Shown: one piece after another, positions 1 to 11,000 of the stretch
Layout: the number at the start of each line of letters is the position of its first letter
How positions within the stretch are numbered: position 1 is the stretch's first letter
NCBI RefSeq assembly: GCF_026914185.1
Contig: NC_070569.1
Coordinates: 2,604,001 to 2,668,000, forward strand
Reading direction: 5' to 3'
Length of the DNA: 64,000 nt
DNA from: Puccinia triticina
Lineage: Eukaryota; Basidiomycota; Pucciniomycetes; Pucciniales; Pucciniaceae
Program-made: the position numbers and the translations under genes
The notes under the pieces: model-generated
Database searches by the model: none
What the model was told of the DNA's origin: nothing
The model's input: only the letters and a program-made list of their open reading frames with translations

Positions 1-660
1 AAATGGGCCACAGTGCTTCCCAATTGGTCTGTACTGTGTATGCATTAGGTATTGAATTGTTTTAATGCGGCAGGAATATTCTGTTTGCATCCATGTGACA
101 TCATTACATATGTACAGCTTATGTAATGTGTGTAGTGTTTCACGTGGAGGGGCAGAATTGATGTCATTACTTCCCTGGTGGGCGTGCTGTAATGTACAGG
201 TAGCCCTTTTGGGGTTTCATTCATTTTTAGAGCTCTGGGCTGTCTTCAGGTGTAGCGCGCAGCCCGCGGGTTTAGAGTTAACTCAACCTAAGTTGGGCTA
301 TCTTCTAAACTTAACATAACACTTCAGTTTTGTGGCTATTGAAGTGTTATAAGCATATGTACATATGTATACAAGCATAAAGGTTGCTCAATTCAAAGAT
401 ACCTTGTAAATTCTTAATTGGGTGATTACACAATGAGGCAGTGAGAATTAAGGGTACCTCTGAGTGGGGTACCCTAGGTTTATTTAGGTGTAGATTAAGA
501 ATATAAAATAATATTCAGATTTTTACTTATGTAAGAGACAGTAATGATGTCTTAATTATTTTTATGTTTTTATTTTATGGTATTACATGTGTAAGAGTGT
601 AATAATATCTCTTTCATATGTAATACTACTTTTTATTTTTATGTTACGGTGGCTCTGCTA
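1..660. other. AT-rich stretch, no gene recognised
   Basis: No reading frame here resembles a known protein and I see no RNA gene. The stretch is AT-rich with scattered ACATATGTA-like motifs and a short imperfect hairpin near 452-476, where two GGTACC-type motifs face each other. It directly precedes a 5'-truncated copia fragment, so it is either the target DNA of that fragment or unrelated repeat sequence. Confidence 0.5.
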
Positions 661-838
661 TAGTAGCCAGCTGACACACATCCACGCCAGATACCACTTC
701 ATCCAGGAGTGCATGCGCGATGCTGAAATCTCTCTGCTTCATGTCTCAACCAAAGATATGTTGGCTGATATGCTTACCAAGCCGCTGGCCCGCGTTGCGC
801 TCAAAAAACACAGGCAAATGTTTGGCATTGTTGAGTAG
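661..838 (+). pseudogene. Ty1/copia RNase H C-terminus, 5'-truncated (copia-3)
   Basis: The frame from about 664 to the TAG at 836-838 reads as the last ~58 residues of a copia Pol. It contains HARYHF, a VSTKDMLADMLTKPL block and the terminal KKHRQMFG. This is the conserved end of copia RNase H, and the copia element at 16-20 kb ends in the same way (ARYHF, STHAMLADMLTKPL). Upstream sequence is AT-rich and unrelated, so the rest of Pol is missing. A polypurine tract and an LTR follow on the same strand, which supports a 3' fragment of one element. No function is expected. Confidence 0.85.
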
Positions 839-1010
839 TTCCTCTCCCTTCCCTCCCGTTCTGACTTCTGCCCTCTCTCCTTGAATTCTTCTGTCCTTCC
901 TCTTTCTGTCTCCTTCTTGTCCTGATCACTACAACTCTTCCTCGAACTTATTTTCCCCACTACATTTCTTTCATTCTTTTCTTTTTTTTTTCTCTTCATT
1001 CCATGTGGTC

Positions 1011-1359
1011 AGCAAGGGGGGGTGTTGAGTATTATACTCAGGTTTTGTTTCTTTGTTATGCTTCTCACATTTCACTCATCTAGTCATTTCACAACCATGT
1101 CACACGTTGTATGTAGACTACCTGAGGCAGCAGGCGTGGAAGGATCCCTTTCATCATCCTTCCACGAACCTTGAACAACGCCCTGCATCGTGCCTGCTGT
1201 TCTCAGGTAGGTTTAGTTTCTTCTTTCTTTCTTCTCTCTTCTCCTGTTCTCTTGTCTCTTTTCCACATTGATGTTCTAGTCTAACATGCAATTATTATCC
1301 TTCCATGAACCTCGAACACCGCCCCGCATCGTGCCTGCTGTTCTCAGTTCACCTCATCA
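1011..1359 (+). mobile_element. copia-3 polypurine tract and 3' LTR
   Basis: A G-rich tract at 1011-1022 (AGCAAGGGGGGG) abuts TGTTGAG at 1023, the LTR start shared with the copia-2 LTR at 15996. The LTR probably ends in ...CATCA at 1359, giving about 337 bp. It contains two imperfect copies of a block with CGTGCCTGCTGTTCTCAG (about 1186-1206 and 1329-1347), matching the duplicated block in copia-2 LTRs. No TSD can be read because the 5' half is absent. Confidence 0.7.
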
Positions 1360-1386
1360 CGTTTCTCCAAATGTCCCGGTACCAAA

Positions 1387-1523
1387 CACTGGAAATGTCT
1401 TCAGCACCTTGTGAATTATGTCGCGGCAACTAGAGACCAACAGTTACTGCTCAAGCCAAAACCCGCTAGTCCACGACTTGTATGCTTCGCGGACGCCAAT
1501 TGGGGGGGAGAATTTTCCCGCTC
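1387..1523 (+). pseudogene. copia-1 RNase H, first piece (interrupted by hAT-1)
   Basis: This frame begins at HWKCLQHLVNYVAATRD and runs to FADANWGGEFSRS, a typical copia RNase H start including the DANW catalytic-region motif. It stops making sense at 1524, where a DNA transposon begins. The 8-bp site TCCCGCTC at 1516-1523 is repeated at 4943-4950, after which the same domain resumes. The upstream reverse transcriptase is missing; copia-3 LTR sequence lies immediately before it. Confidence 0.85.
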
Positions 1524-4500
1524 TAAAGAATGTCAAAGTAGAACCAGGTACCTGTTGGAACACCGGTATCCGGGTGTTTTTTCCACAAAACTGGCACCCG
1601 GCACCGCACCCGGCACCGCCTGGCGGGTACCAGCGGTACATAAGCCAAGTACCACGGGTACCACAAGGGCTTTTTTTTCATATTGCTCTGCACACTTACA
1701 ATTTTTTATACTTTGCTAACTATTTATTTACTATTCTCATATAATTGGAACTTTCTACGGCAGGCATACATATCAAAAAAATAAATCAAGCAACATTTTT
1801 TTTTTTTGTTTTAGGCATAGATCAATTGTTGTCCAACTCAATCACTTTCCTTTTGTTTTTCTTCCCGCTCTTCTTTGCATCAACCATTCCATCTTTCAAT
1901 GAGGCCAACACACCATCTTTTATCATGTTATTTTTTGAATAAAATGCCACGTTCATCCCTCAACTTATTGAGAGGGGTGCAAGTCGGTGACGCTTTGACA
2001 AAACATAATCTTGACCAAAGCTAAATGCTCGCTCAACATCAACGGATGTTGCTACAAAATTAAGTACAAGAGAGAGTTATTATATTTAGAAAAACCAGAA
2101 TTTTGATCATGTTTGACTTACCTGGACAACTTAGAACATCCAGCGCCATATCTACAAGGCCACCATGCATGTAACCAGCACGCTTCTGTTTCATCCACCA
2201 CTTGAGAGGGTTGACTGGCTCGCTGCCATCCAGAATGAGACCTCCGGCAAGCCAGATATCAAATGCATCAGTCGAGCCATTTCCCCCTTGTGCAGCCGCA
2301 GCGTTTCCCAGTCCTGCAAGCATACTAGTCTTGGGCTTTTGATAGATAAATAGAAATATTACAGTCAGATTTATACTGGTGTTTATTCATGTAAAAACCG
2401 GTGAATTACCTTGGAGGAGGAAGTTGGGGCAGTTGGGAGAATCAACGGCTGTTTGGGCTTATAAAAGGTTGTCCACATTTCCCGGGCTAGGCGGATAGCT
2501 TCAGCAATCCAGTTGGGCTCACAATTAGCCAACTTGAAATACTCGTCCTTAAACGACAGGTGCAATACTGTAAAATAAATTTGGTTAGTAAGTGAAAAAA
2601 AGCGTTGAAATCAAGAGAATTGTATTTACAAATAGAAATCCTGTAGAGAGGAGAAGCGTCAGTTAAGCTATAGTATTTGTTAGTTATCCTTAATCCATAT
2701 CTGCAGGCGTTCCTGAGTGCCGGAGGGTATTTTAAATCACTGATAACGGTTGATAAGTTCTTGGTAATTTGGTCAATGTAGACTACAATGTTCAATAGGC
2801 GAGACAATCCGGCGGTGGATACTTGAAGCGTTAGCTCCTCAAAAATGTCAAGGACGTGGGCTAAATCTTGTGCTAAGTCAATATCAGACTTATCCAAGTG
2901 ATACTTGCGCTTGATACCGTGTTGCTTATGCCGCTGCCAGTCAAAGATTTGAGGATCCCAGAATGACAGTCAGTAATCTCAATTTGATTCCAGGGTTGAT
3001 TGAATAAGAAGGACTGACATTGCAGCATCGCAGCGAATGATGCTTTTGAGTTGAGCAAATGTTGAGTTCCCCCAAGTACGTACATCCCTTTCCACACTAT
3101 GAGGAGTCTGACACTCGCTCTTTTGACAAATTGTGACAAACTCCGCCTTTGAATTTGGAGAGAACCGCAAATTTTTAGCAACAGCACAAAACTGTAGAAA
3201 TAAAATGGTAAGTTTAATTGAAGAAAGACTTTTTCAGACTGTAAAGAAAATTACCTTTTCAAGTGTGAGTTTACATCCTTCGGTTGTATAGTTATCTCCT
3301 TCTTTCTCTTCACTGGCTTGTTCAATTTCAGCTTCGCTGAGAGAGTCGCCGTCGTCGTCTTCTTGTCTGCGAAATGATTCGTCATTGCTCTCTTCATCCT
3401 CTTCATCTGTGAAGTGGGTAGAAATGTTGCCCCGGGGGAGACTAGAGCAGCATCCAAAACATGAATTAATAAAGAAATCAGCCCCAGGAGGAATGAGAAT
3501 TGCCCTTACAGTCTGATTTGTTCCTCGGTGTCATTGTATTCAAATTCTTCCTCATCTGAGTCAAGATTGGCAATATTTGAGCTTCCTACATGAGCAGTTT
3601 TTTTCTTATCCTTATTTCCAAACGGCCGGAGAATTGCCTGCGCTATCAGGTTGGGGATATGGGCGAAACAGCAAATCCATTGTGGCTTGCCCCAAAAACG
3701 TGGCCACTTTAATTTCTTGATCTCCCTCACCATGACTTCATTATTCTTAGCGTTGTCGCTCACAAGATCACAGATCTAATATCAAAATGGTTTGTCAGTA
3801 TTAAAGAAAGGAAAAAAGGCCCGGCAATTGGATGATGAACAAAAAAAGGTCACTGGCCTTGTCCTGAATCCCAAATTTCTCCACAACTAACCAAACAGTA
3901 TTGGCCAAATACTCACTGGTGTGGCTATGAGAAAGCCAAGCAAAGTCTAGTGGCATAGCCTCTAGTTTCATATCAGATTTCTCATCCTCTACTAATCAAT
4001 AGATTACCGCGCCCAAGATATCAAAGCCATTTGGTGACTGCCAGGCGTCTACTCCAATGTATAACGCTCCTTGGTGCTCCTATACATATAAAATATTAAA
4101 ATATGAACAAGACTAAAAAGATAAGATATTCAAAAACTGGACTCACTTTCAAAACAGTGCAGTAGTTGTGTTGGATTGCCAAGTAGAGAAAGTGGATATC
4201 CTTTGAGATATCGTGCGGTCTTGGTAAATTCTTTACCACTGTTGGATTGAGAATTGCCTTGTGGCTAGCATCTACAAGCGCTGAAAACGGCCGAGCGGCT
4301 TCAGCGCACCATATTGCACAGAGTTGTGGGACCTAGAAGAATATCAAAAGTTAATTTCATGATCTCAAGACATAGAAATTTGGGCTTACCTCCTTTGGTT
4401 GGATTTCACCTGTGCCTGTAATGCCTAGAGAAGCCAACAATTTAGTGGATTTAGCATCCTGGTGTTTGCGCAAGCAGATCAAGGCATGTTTGTTCAGATT

Positions 4501-4942
4501 GCTGCAAGATGAATCCCTGGTCGGACAATTGATCTTCGTGCCACATCTGATGCTGAATGTCAGTCCAAACCAAAGAGACCTTTAGATATAAATAAAATAT
4601 ACACTTACAATTTGCATGGATAGGCAATCATGCGCCTGCTGTGCTTGTTGAGTTGATTGGAAAGCTGGGGTATGTCATAAAATTCATAGCTTGTGCTCGC
4701 TCCATTTCTTGCGAGCTTCTGAGCGCGTCCTATATCAATATGATATTTGGTGTGAGCTGGTTAAGATACAATGGATAAGTTTTTTGCACTCACGTAGCTC
4801 TTCCTTGTTGGTGGGTTTTTGACTTGCGGAAGGTGTCATCTGAGTACTGGTTGGAGAGGTGATGTTTTCTGGTTGGGACGGAGTGTCATCTTTGTCCGTC
4901 GTATCTTGGGATTGAGATGTGGGTACCACTTGACATTATTTA
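1524..4942 (-). mobile_element. hAT-type DNA transposon (hAT-1), nested in copia-1
   Basis: The boundaries are defined by the 8-bp duplication TCCCGCTC (1516-1523 and 4943-4950), the hAT size. The inverted ends are TAAAGAATGTCAAAG at the left and the complement of a TTGACATTATTTA end at the right. Removing the element brings the copia-1 RNase H back into register. The left subterminal region (1548-1670) is crowded with GGTACC, CGGGTACC and CACCCGGCACC motifs. A second hAT at 31471-32803 has the same motifs, which suggests one family. The element is about 3.4 kb and carries a transposase on the minus strand. Confidence 0.85.
1822..4929 (-). pseudogene. hAT transposase, nearly full length but decayed
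   Basis: Read on the minus strand through several introns, this shows the usual order of hAT domains. A Ser/Thr-rich N-terminus (4929-4790) is followed by a BED-like region with paired Cys and His (about 4640-4480). The catalytic core at 3770-3510 contains VSDNAKNNEVM and CFAHIPNLIAQAILRPFG, and is followed by an acidic linker. A region with VRTWGNST lies near 3090. The C-terminal dimerisation segments are PLKWWMKQKRAGY near 2200 and SVDVERAFSFGQDYVLSK near 2020-1975. Coding ends at a stop at 1822-1824. At least one in-frame TGA (about 4010) breaks the core, and intron borders are uncertain. The enzyme would cut and paste hAT elements in the nucleus; this copy is probably inactive. Confidence 0.8.
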
Positions 4943-5329
4943 TCCCGCTCTAACTACGGGATTCTTGTTCTGTTTCATGGGTGCCCCATACACTGGGTGG
5001 CACGTTGACTGGCTACCATAGCATCGTCGACTGCACATGCAGAATATATGGCTCTGGGCCACGGTACAAAACAACTGCTTTGGATCCGCGATCTGATCAC
5101 GGATATAACTGGATCTGAACCTACTGGCCACTTGCTCTGTGACAATCAAGCAGCCGTAAAAATCTGTTCGGACAAGGCATCTACCAAATGTACTTGTCAC
5201 ACTGATCGCGAGTTCTACATCACAAATCAGGCCCTCTTTTGTAAACAGGTAACTCTCTCCTGGGTCAACACAAAAAACCAGTTTGAGGATATTTTCACAA
5301 AGAACTTGCCGGCTATGAATCATCAATAC
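4943..5329 (+). pseudogene. copia-1 RNase H, second piece (ends at gypsy-1)
   Basis: After the repeated TCCCGCTC the frame continues with GCPIHWVAR, SSTAHAEYMALG, a DNQAAVKI motif and FTKNLPAMNHQ, all standard copia RNase H blocks. A single in-frame TGA follows the WVAR motif near 5015. The frame stops at 5329, where the gypsy-1 LTR starts after the target site AATAC (5325-5329). The last few codons resume at 14918. Confidence 0.85.
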
Positions 5330-6345
5330 TGTGAGCCTGAGTCGCTATAGTGACAGCAGGACACAAGAAATGGGGGACAACAGTTGGATTTCTTGGGATA
5401 AAGAAAATACAACTGTAAGAGAAAAAGAGAAAGAGAGAGAAAGAAACCAAGCAGGATAAGATAGAAGAGAAGTACTAGGTTATTCTAGTGGGAATGCACG
5501 TCCACTGGCAATGCTACTCTTCAGAAGAGTGCTGCTAATCTGTGCTAGAAGTGCTACAGCTTCCTCTCAGGAGGGTATCTGGATTAGATAAGTTTAATCC
5601 AGCCACAGTTTTTTAGACTTCTCTCTGGACAGTCAAGGTTCTTAATGGGAAACCTGAGGGACAGCCCTGCAACCTAGATTTTGAGGCAAAGGCCAAGTGA
5701 TTATAAGGGACAGCCCTGTGATCAAGATAGAGGCAAAGGCTTGTAGAATTGAAGGGACAGCCCTGTGATCAAGATAGAGGCAAAGGCCTGTAGAATTGGA
5801 GGGACAGCCCTGTGATCAAGGAGGAGGCAAAGCAAGAAGAAAAGGCAGATCAAGCAAGACACAGAGTTGTACCTCTGAGATAATCAAGGTTCAGTGAAAG
5901 AGGTTACTTACTGTCAATATCCTAGGCGCCTGTGACGGTAGGTATACTGGGAGTAGAGTAGGCTCTTTGGTGGTGATCCTGGGGTTATCTGGGTGGTGGT
6001 TCTGGTGTGCTGAAGTCTGTAGATCCGCCTCAGGCAAGGGGGATTCTGACTACGAAAATTTTCACAGTTTTCTTATGTAATTTACATATGTACATGTGGT
6101 TTGGCGCGCCAGGTAGTGCTGACACGTCACAACTGCGCAAGCGCGCCACAACTCAGTAACTCAGGGAAGGAGTATAGTTACAATGAATTGATGAGTTGTA
6201 ACTAGGGTCAAAATTGCATGAGGAAACAGAATCTGAAGTCAAAACAAGGTTATCTCTTAAGATGAAAAAGATATAAAGTAATTTATATGTAACAAAGGTA
6301 GAACAGGCAGCTTTTAGGTCAGCTGTGATGACTCTAAGGCTGACA
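5330..6345 (-). repeat. gypsy-1 3' LTR
   Basis: Sense orientation is minus: it starts TGTCAGCC at 6345 and ends GGCTCACA at 5330. Inside, at about 5658-5835, lie four imperfect tandem copies of a ~47-50-bp unit containing GGGACAGCCCTGTGATCAAG. Such internal arrays often sit in the U3 or leader of gypsy LTRs. The short purine-rich stretch just before the LTR on the minus strand (6346-6357) is the likely plus-strand primer. Confidence 0.92.
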
Positions 6346-6382
6346 TTCCCTACCACCAAAAGGGTTGTATTTCTGTAAGAAA

Positions 6383-8044
6383 TTAAACCACAGGGTTAGA
6401 CCTCTTCTCACTTCTGAATTTCCTGAGAAGGATAGCAGAGTCTGGGATGTCTTTCTCAAGGAGCCATTCATCATGATCAGCACTCATACCTTTGTATCTA
6501 GCTAAGTACATCATAACATCTCTGTTTTCCACTCTCAATCTCTTGTCTCTGAGAATCTTTTGTATGACTTTACTCTGAGGGGTCTTATCCATGGGGGGGA
6601 TGACAACTTTGACTTTCTGTCTCAAGGGGAACTTGTCTGGATTGGGGTCTTTGTATGGTTTCACCAAGCTGACAGGAAATGTGGGATGTTTCCTGCTAAA
6701 CTCTTCAGTCAGTATCACTTCTACAGCATTTTTCCCATGTAAAGCTTTCACAAGGAATGGTCCTGTGAAGGAGTCTCTCATCTTCTTAGGGCCAGACAGG
6801 TTGTTGAAGTTTGCTGTGGATATTAGGACTTTATCACCAACTTTAAAAGATGGTTCTTTGTGACTCTTGTCCCATCTCTCTTTGTTGTAAGATGTAGCTT
6901 CTGTTATGCAGTGCTCAGCATGTTTTCTGGCTTTCTCAAAGATCTTTCCATAGGCAAGAGCAGTAGGATGAATGTCTACAGAGTCTTGCTTCAAGAAATT
7001 CCTGGGAAGGTTTGGGATCCAGCCTTTTTCTAGGATGGCAGGGGGTTTTCCAGTGGTTGAATGTATGCTGGTGCAATATGCTAGCTCAAGGATTGGTAGA
7101 AGTGAAACCCAATCATGAGTGTAACCATCATTGTCTTTGAATTCTAGACCATATGCACAAAATCTTCTGATCATATCTTCAAGTGTTTGAATCATCCTTT
7201 CAGCTAATCCATCAGTCTGGGGGTGGTAAGCAGTGGAGAAGGAGAGTTTTGTTCCTAGCATACTATGCAAACCAGTCCAGAATTCAGATGTGAACTTAGG
7301 GTCTCTATCAGAGATGATGATTCTGGGGATTCCAGTCCTAGGCATTACTCTGTTCCAAAACAGTATGGCAGTGTCCATGGCAGAGTCATCCTTGAAGCAG
7401 GGTACAAATATAGGGGTCTTAGAGTATCTGTCCACTATTACCAGACAAGCATTGAAACTAGCAGCTCCTCCAGGGGACAAGGAAGTTACCCAATCCATGT
7501 TAATAACATCCCATGGTTTTGAAGGTTCCTCAATTTTCATAAGCAGTCCAAATCTTTTGCCTGTGGCTTTATTTGCTTTCTGGCATCTATCACAGGAGGA
7601 GCAGTATTCACCAGTGTCTTGTTTCCAGTTAGCCCACCAAGCAGTATCAGCTACTTTTTCTAAAGTCTTATCTTCAGAAAGATGACCAGAGTAGACACTT
7701 TCATGGCATTCATGCAAGATGGTGTTGATACATTCTTTGTCAGCTAGGACTAGGACAGAGTTGTGTTTCTCTCTGAAGTAGATGAGGCCATCAAATATGG
7801 AGAATCTTCCTTCATCATATAGCTTTCTCCAAGGATCTTGTAAGGAATTTTTTAACTGGGCATCTTTAGCATCTTTCAACAAAAGTTCAGACAATATGGT
7901 AGTGTTCTTGTCTTGCTTGTAGCCTTCTCTCACTGAGTCAAAGAACTCATTCTTGAAAGTAGAGACATGTATGCCCATGATGGGGAATCTATCATCATCC
8001 TTGTCTTCTGGGTCATAAGCAGGGTTACTGGGATCATTTGGCAA
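6383..8044 (-). CDS. gypsy-1 integrase with C-terminal chromodomain (rest of Pol after a TGA)
   Basis: This ~553-residue segment follows the RNase H in the same frame, separated only by the TGA at 8048-8050. It starts with a short linker, then the zinc-binding HHCC module ([11 protein letters not shown], then CSSCDRC). The DDE core shows Asp in NMDWVTSL, Asp in ISDRDPKF and Glu in [12 protein letters not shown]-type motif ([10 protein letters not shown]) and SH3-like fold follow. The C-terminus ([18 protein letters not shown]) looks like a chromodomain, which in chromoviruses directs integration to marked chromatin. All three catalytic acids are present. Related elements normally have Trp after the DGLSR motif, so the TGA is probably a one-base nonsense mutation rather than a designed stop. 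Confidence 0.9.
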   Translation of the reverse strand: MPNDPSNPAYDPEDKDDDRFPIMGIHVSTFKNEFFDSVREGYKQDKNTTILSELLLKDAKDAQLKNSLQDPWRKLYDEGRFSIFDGLIYFREKHNSVLVLADKECINTILHECHESVYSGHLSEDKTLEKVADTAWWANWKQDTGEYCSSCDRCQKANKATGKRFGLLMKIEEPSKPWDVINMDWVTSLSPGGAASFNACLVIVDRYSKTPIFVPCFKDDSAMDTAILFWNRVMPRTGIPRIIISDRDPKFTSEFWTGLHSMLGTKLSFSTAYHPQTDGLAERMIQTLEDMIRRFCAYGLEFKDNDGYTHDWVSLLPILELAYCTSIHSTTGKPPAILEKGWIPNLPRNFLKQDSVDIHPTALAYGKIFEKARKHAEHCITEATSYNKERWDKSHKEPSFKVGDKVLISTANFNNLSGPKKMRDSFTGPFLVKALHGKNAVEVILTEEFSRKHPTFPVSLVKPYKDPNPDKFPLRQKVKVVIPPMDKTPQSKVIQKILRDKRLRVENRDVMMYLARYKGMSADHDEWLLEKDIPDSAILLRKFRSEKRSNPVV

Positions 8045-8047
8045 AGC

Positions 8048-8050
8048 TCA
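8048..8050 (-). other. In-frame TGA between RNase H and integrase
   Basis: The minus strand reads DGLSR, TGA, then ALPNDPSNP with no frame change. The base after TGA is G and no readthrough or pseudoknot signal is evident nearby. A single G-to-A change from TGG would create it. Confidence 0.85.
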
Positions 8051-11000
8051 TCTGCTCAGTCCATCAGCATTCTTGTGAATATTCCCATCTCTGTGGATTA
8101 TGGTCATATTGCCTCTGTATTCTTGAATAGCAATCTGCCACCTGAGCATATGTCTGTTGGGAGTCTTCATGTTCAACAGTGATCTCAAAGCTGTGCAGTC
8201 TGTTACAACATGAAATACACTGCCATCCAAGTAGTAATGGAGTTTTTCCAGGGCCCAAACCAGACATAAGCATTCAAGTTGACTAGCACCATATCTTGTT
8301 TCACTGTCCTTCAGTTTTCTGGATATGAAAACAATGGGGCCTTCTTTTCTCACTCTATCAATGACTTGGACTTGATGTAAAGCAGCACCTAGACCAGTCA
8401 TACTAGCATCTACATATAGTGTGAAAGGATGGGCCCAGTCAGGAAACAATAGCAATGGAGCTGTGGTCAGTTTCTCTTTTAACAAGTTGTAGGCTACTAT
8501 TCTATGATGAGTCATCTCATATATGACATCAATCCTTGTCAGCTCAGTCAGAGGTTTGGCTATCTCTGCAAACTTCTCAATGTGTTGTCTGTAGTAACCA
8601 GCAAAACCAAGAAATGATTGCATTTCTTTCCTACTACTAGGCACAGGTTTTTGGAGGACAGCAGCTACTTTATTCTGGTCTATTCCTATGGCAATACCAG
8701 ACACAAGATGGCCTAGAGCTTTGATCTGATCAAATCCAAAGTTACACTTCTTCAAGGAGATTTTCATGTTCATGTTAATGACAACTTTCAGGATTCTGTC
8801 TATCCTATTGAGGTGTTCCTCCCAAGTGTTGGACATAATGATGATATCATCAATGTAGATAATGACCCACTTCTCATCAATTTCCTTTCTGAATTCAATG
8901 TCCATCATTCTCTGGAAATGAGAGGGGGCATTCTTGATCCCAAAGGGCATTCTAAGGTACTCATAGATTCCTTTGTGCATAATAATCCTGAGTAGATGTC
9001 TGGAATCTTCTGCAATGACATTCTGGTGAAAACCTTTGAGTACATCCATGCTAGTCAGATACTTAGCTTTGGCCAGGTTGTTCAGAGTCTCACTGATCTT
9101 GGGAATGGGATACCTGTCTGAAGCAGTGTATGAATTCAAAGCTCTGAAGTCTCCTACCATTCTGGACTTTCCATTGTGCCAGGCAATGATTACAGGAGTA
9201 GTGATCTCAACTACTTCATTATGACCAACTTTCCTTAGAACATTCAGGTTTACTAGTTCCTCAATGTGTTGTTCAAGAGCTTCTCTGCTTTTGGGGCTGG
9301 CAGGATAAGGAGGTCTTCTGAGGAGAGGAGGATAGGGTCTCTCAGTTGTCAATTTGATATGAACTTCATGACCTTTAATGGCACCAAGGGGCTGGTTGGT
9401 ATTGGAGAAGGCAAGGTTGTTATGGTGGAGGACTTCAAACAGCTTCTCCTTTTGCTCAATAGTCAACTTATCACTGAACTTGGCTTCACAGAGTTCTTCT
9501 GTAATAAATTTCTGCAGTTGAGGATTGGACTTCTTTACAGCAGAAATTTCATTGGAAGGGCTCATTTTCTCCAGATGATGAGACTTAAAACTGAATTTCT
9601 TCCTCTTGTTCTCATTTCCAATGGTAAAGAATCTCTCTTTGCTGTTTGTGATGTCAAAGCCATAAAGAGACATGTAATCATTTCCAAGGATAAGATAGTC
9701 AATTCTTGCATTTTTCATGACTACAAATTCTGCTAGAATTCTGACAGAGCCTTTAGTGTGAGGAAAAATCAAAGCTATTTCTATTATGCCCATTGGTTGT
9801 AATTGGTCACTACAGCTGTGAAATTTTGCATGGTTAATTGGCATGAGCTTGTTTTCCCATTCTGGTAATATAGAGTCTAGCAATTTGTTGCTGATGATTG
9901 AGCAAGAAGCTCCACTATCAAGAAGACATGATTGTTCTCTGGATTCAATAAGGACAGTGGTAAGATTTGCTTTTCCAGTAAGATGAGCTTTTCCTCTATC
10001 AGGTTTACATTTCATCAGTCTAGCATCCTCTATGTGGGAAGACTGGCAGGATTTGTCCCATGTCTGGGGTTGATGAGTTTCAGCTTGAATTTCAGCAATG
10101 GAGAAGTCTTGGTTTATCTCACACTCTACAGCATGTGTTCCAAAATCAAAATCAACTAAGGGGTCATAATTGGCACCATTCCCATTGTCCATGGCAAGAA
10201 TCATATGATTGGTTCTATGATTCTCTTCTTCTTCATCTAGTTCTGATTCAGACTTGTGTGGTTCACCTTGATCTTCTCCATTGTCACTCTTGGGATCATC
10301 ATCATCATCCATTCCTACATTATTGATCCTGTTCTTCTTCTTAGGGCATTCCCTGGAGAAGTGACCAGGTTGTTTACAGAAATGGCATATAAGTTTTTCT
10401 TTCTCAGGGGCAGAGACAGGATTCTTTTTGGCAGAGGAGTCAGTTGGCTTATCAGTTTTCTCAGGGGCAGGATTGCTTCTCCAGTGGGATCTGTTTGGAG
10501 TGTTATAATTGTTTGTCACAGGCTTGTTCCTTTTCATGACTCTGTCTATGACCTCTTCAGCAATTATAACCATATCCTCAAAACTCATTTCAGTGGCATC
10601 TCTTTTGTATCTGCTTTTAATAGCATGCTCAAGGTTTGGAGGGCATTGCTTTAAGATTTTCTCACAAATAAGATACTGACTGAGTTCAGGTTGATAAGCT
10701 TTCAGTCTTTCTCTCTGATTACCAAACCATTTATGGATTTTCCTCCCATCATAGGCAAAGTGATCATTCTCAAACTCTTGTTGCATTTTCCATTTCCAGT
10801 TCTCAGTGCCAAACTTGTTTCTGATGGCATTCTTCCACCAAGCCCAAGATTTGTTTCCATACTGGTCTCTGATGCCTAGGTACCAATTCCTTGCAGTGTC
10901 AGTTAACAAGATTGTTAATCTACTGATTATCATGTTATCCAGCATCAAGTAGTCTCTGACCAGGATATCAGTGTTTTTAATCCAAAGCTCATGATTGTAA

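Noticed and set aside
1053..1271. 72-codon frame within the copia-3 LTR
   Set aside because: Lies wholly inside the LTR and translates to Ser/Phe-rich low-complexity sequence.
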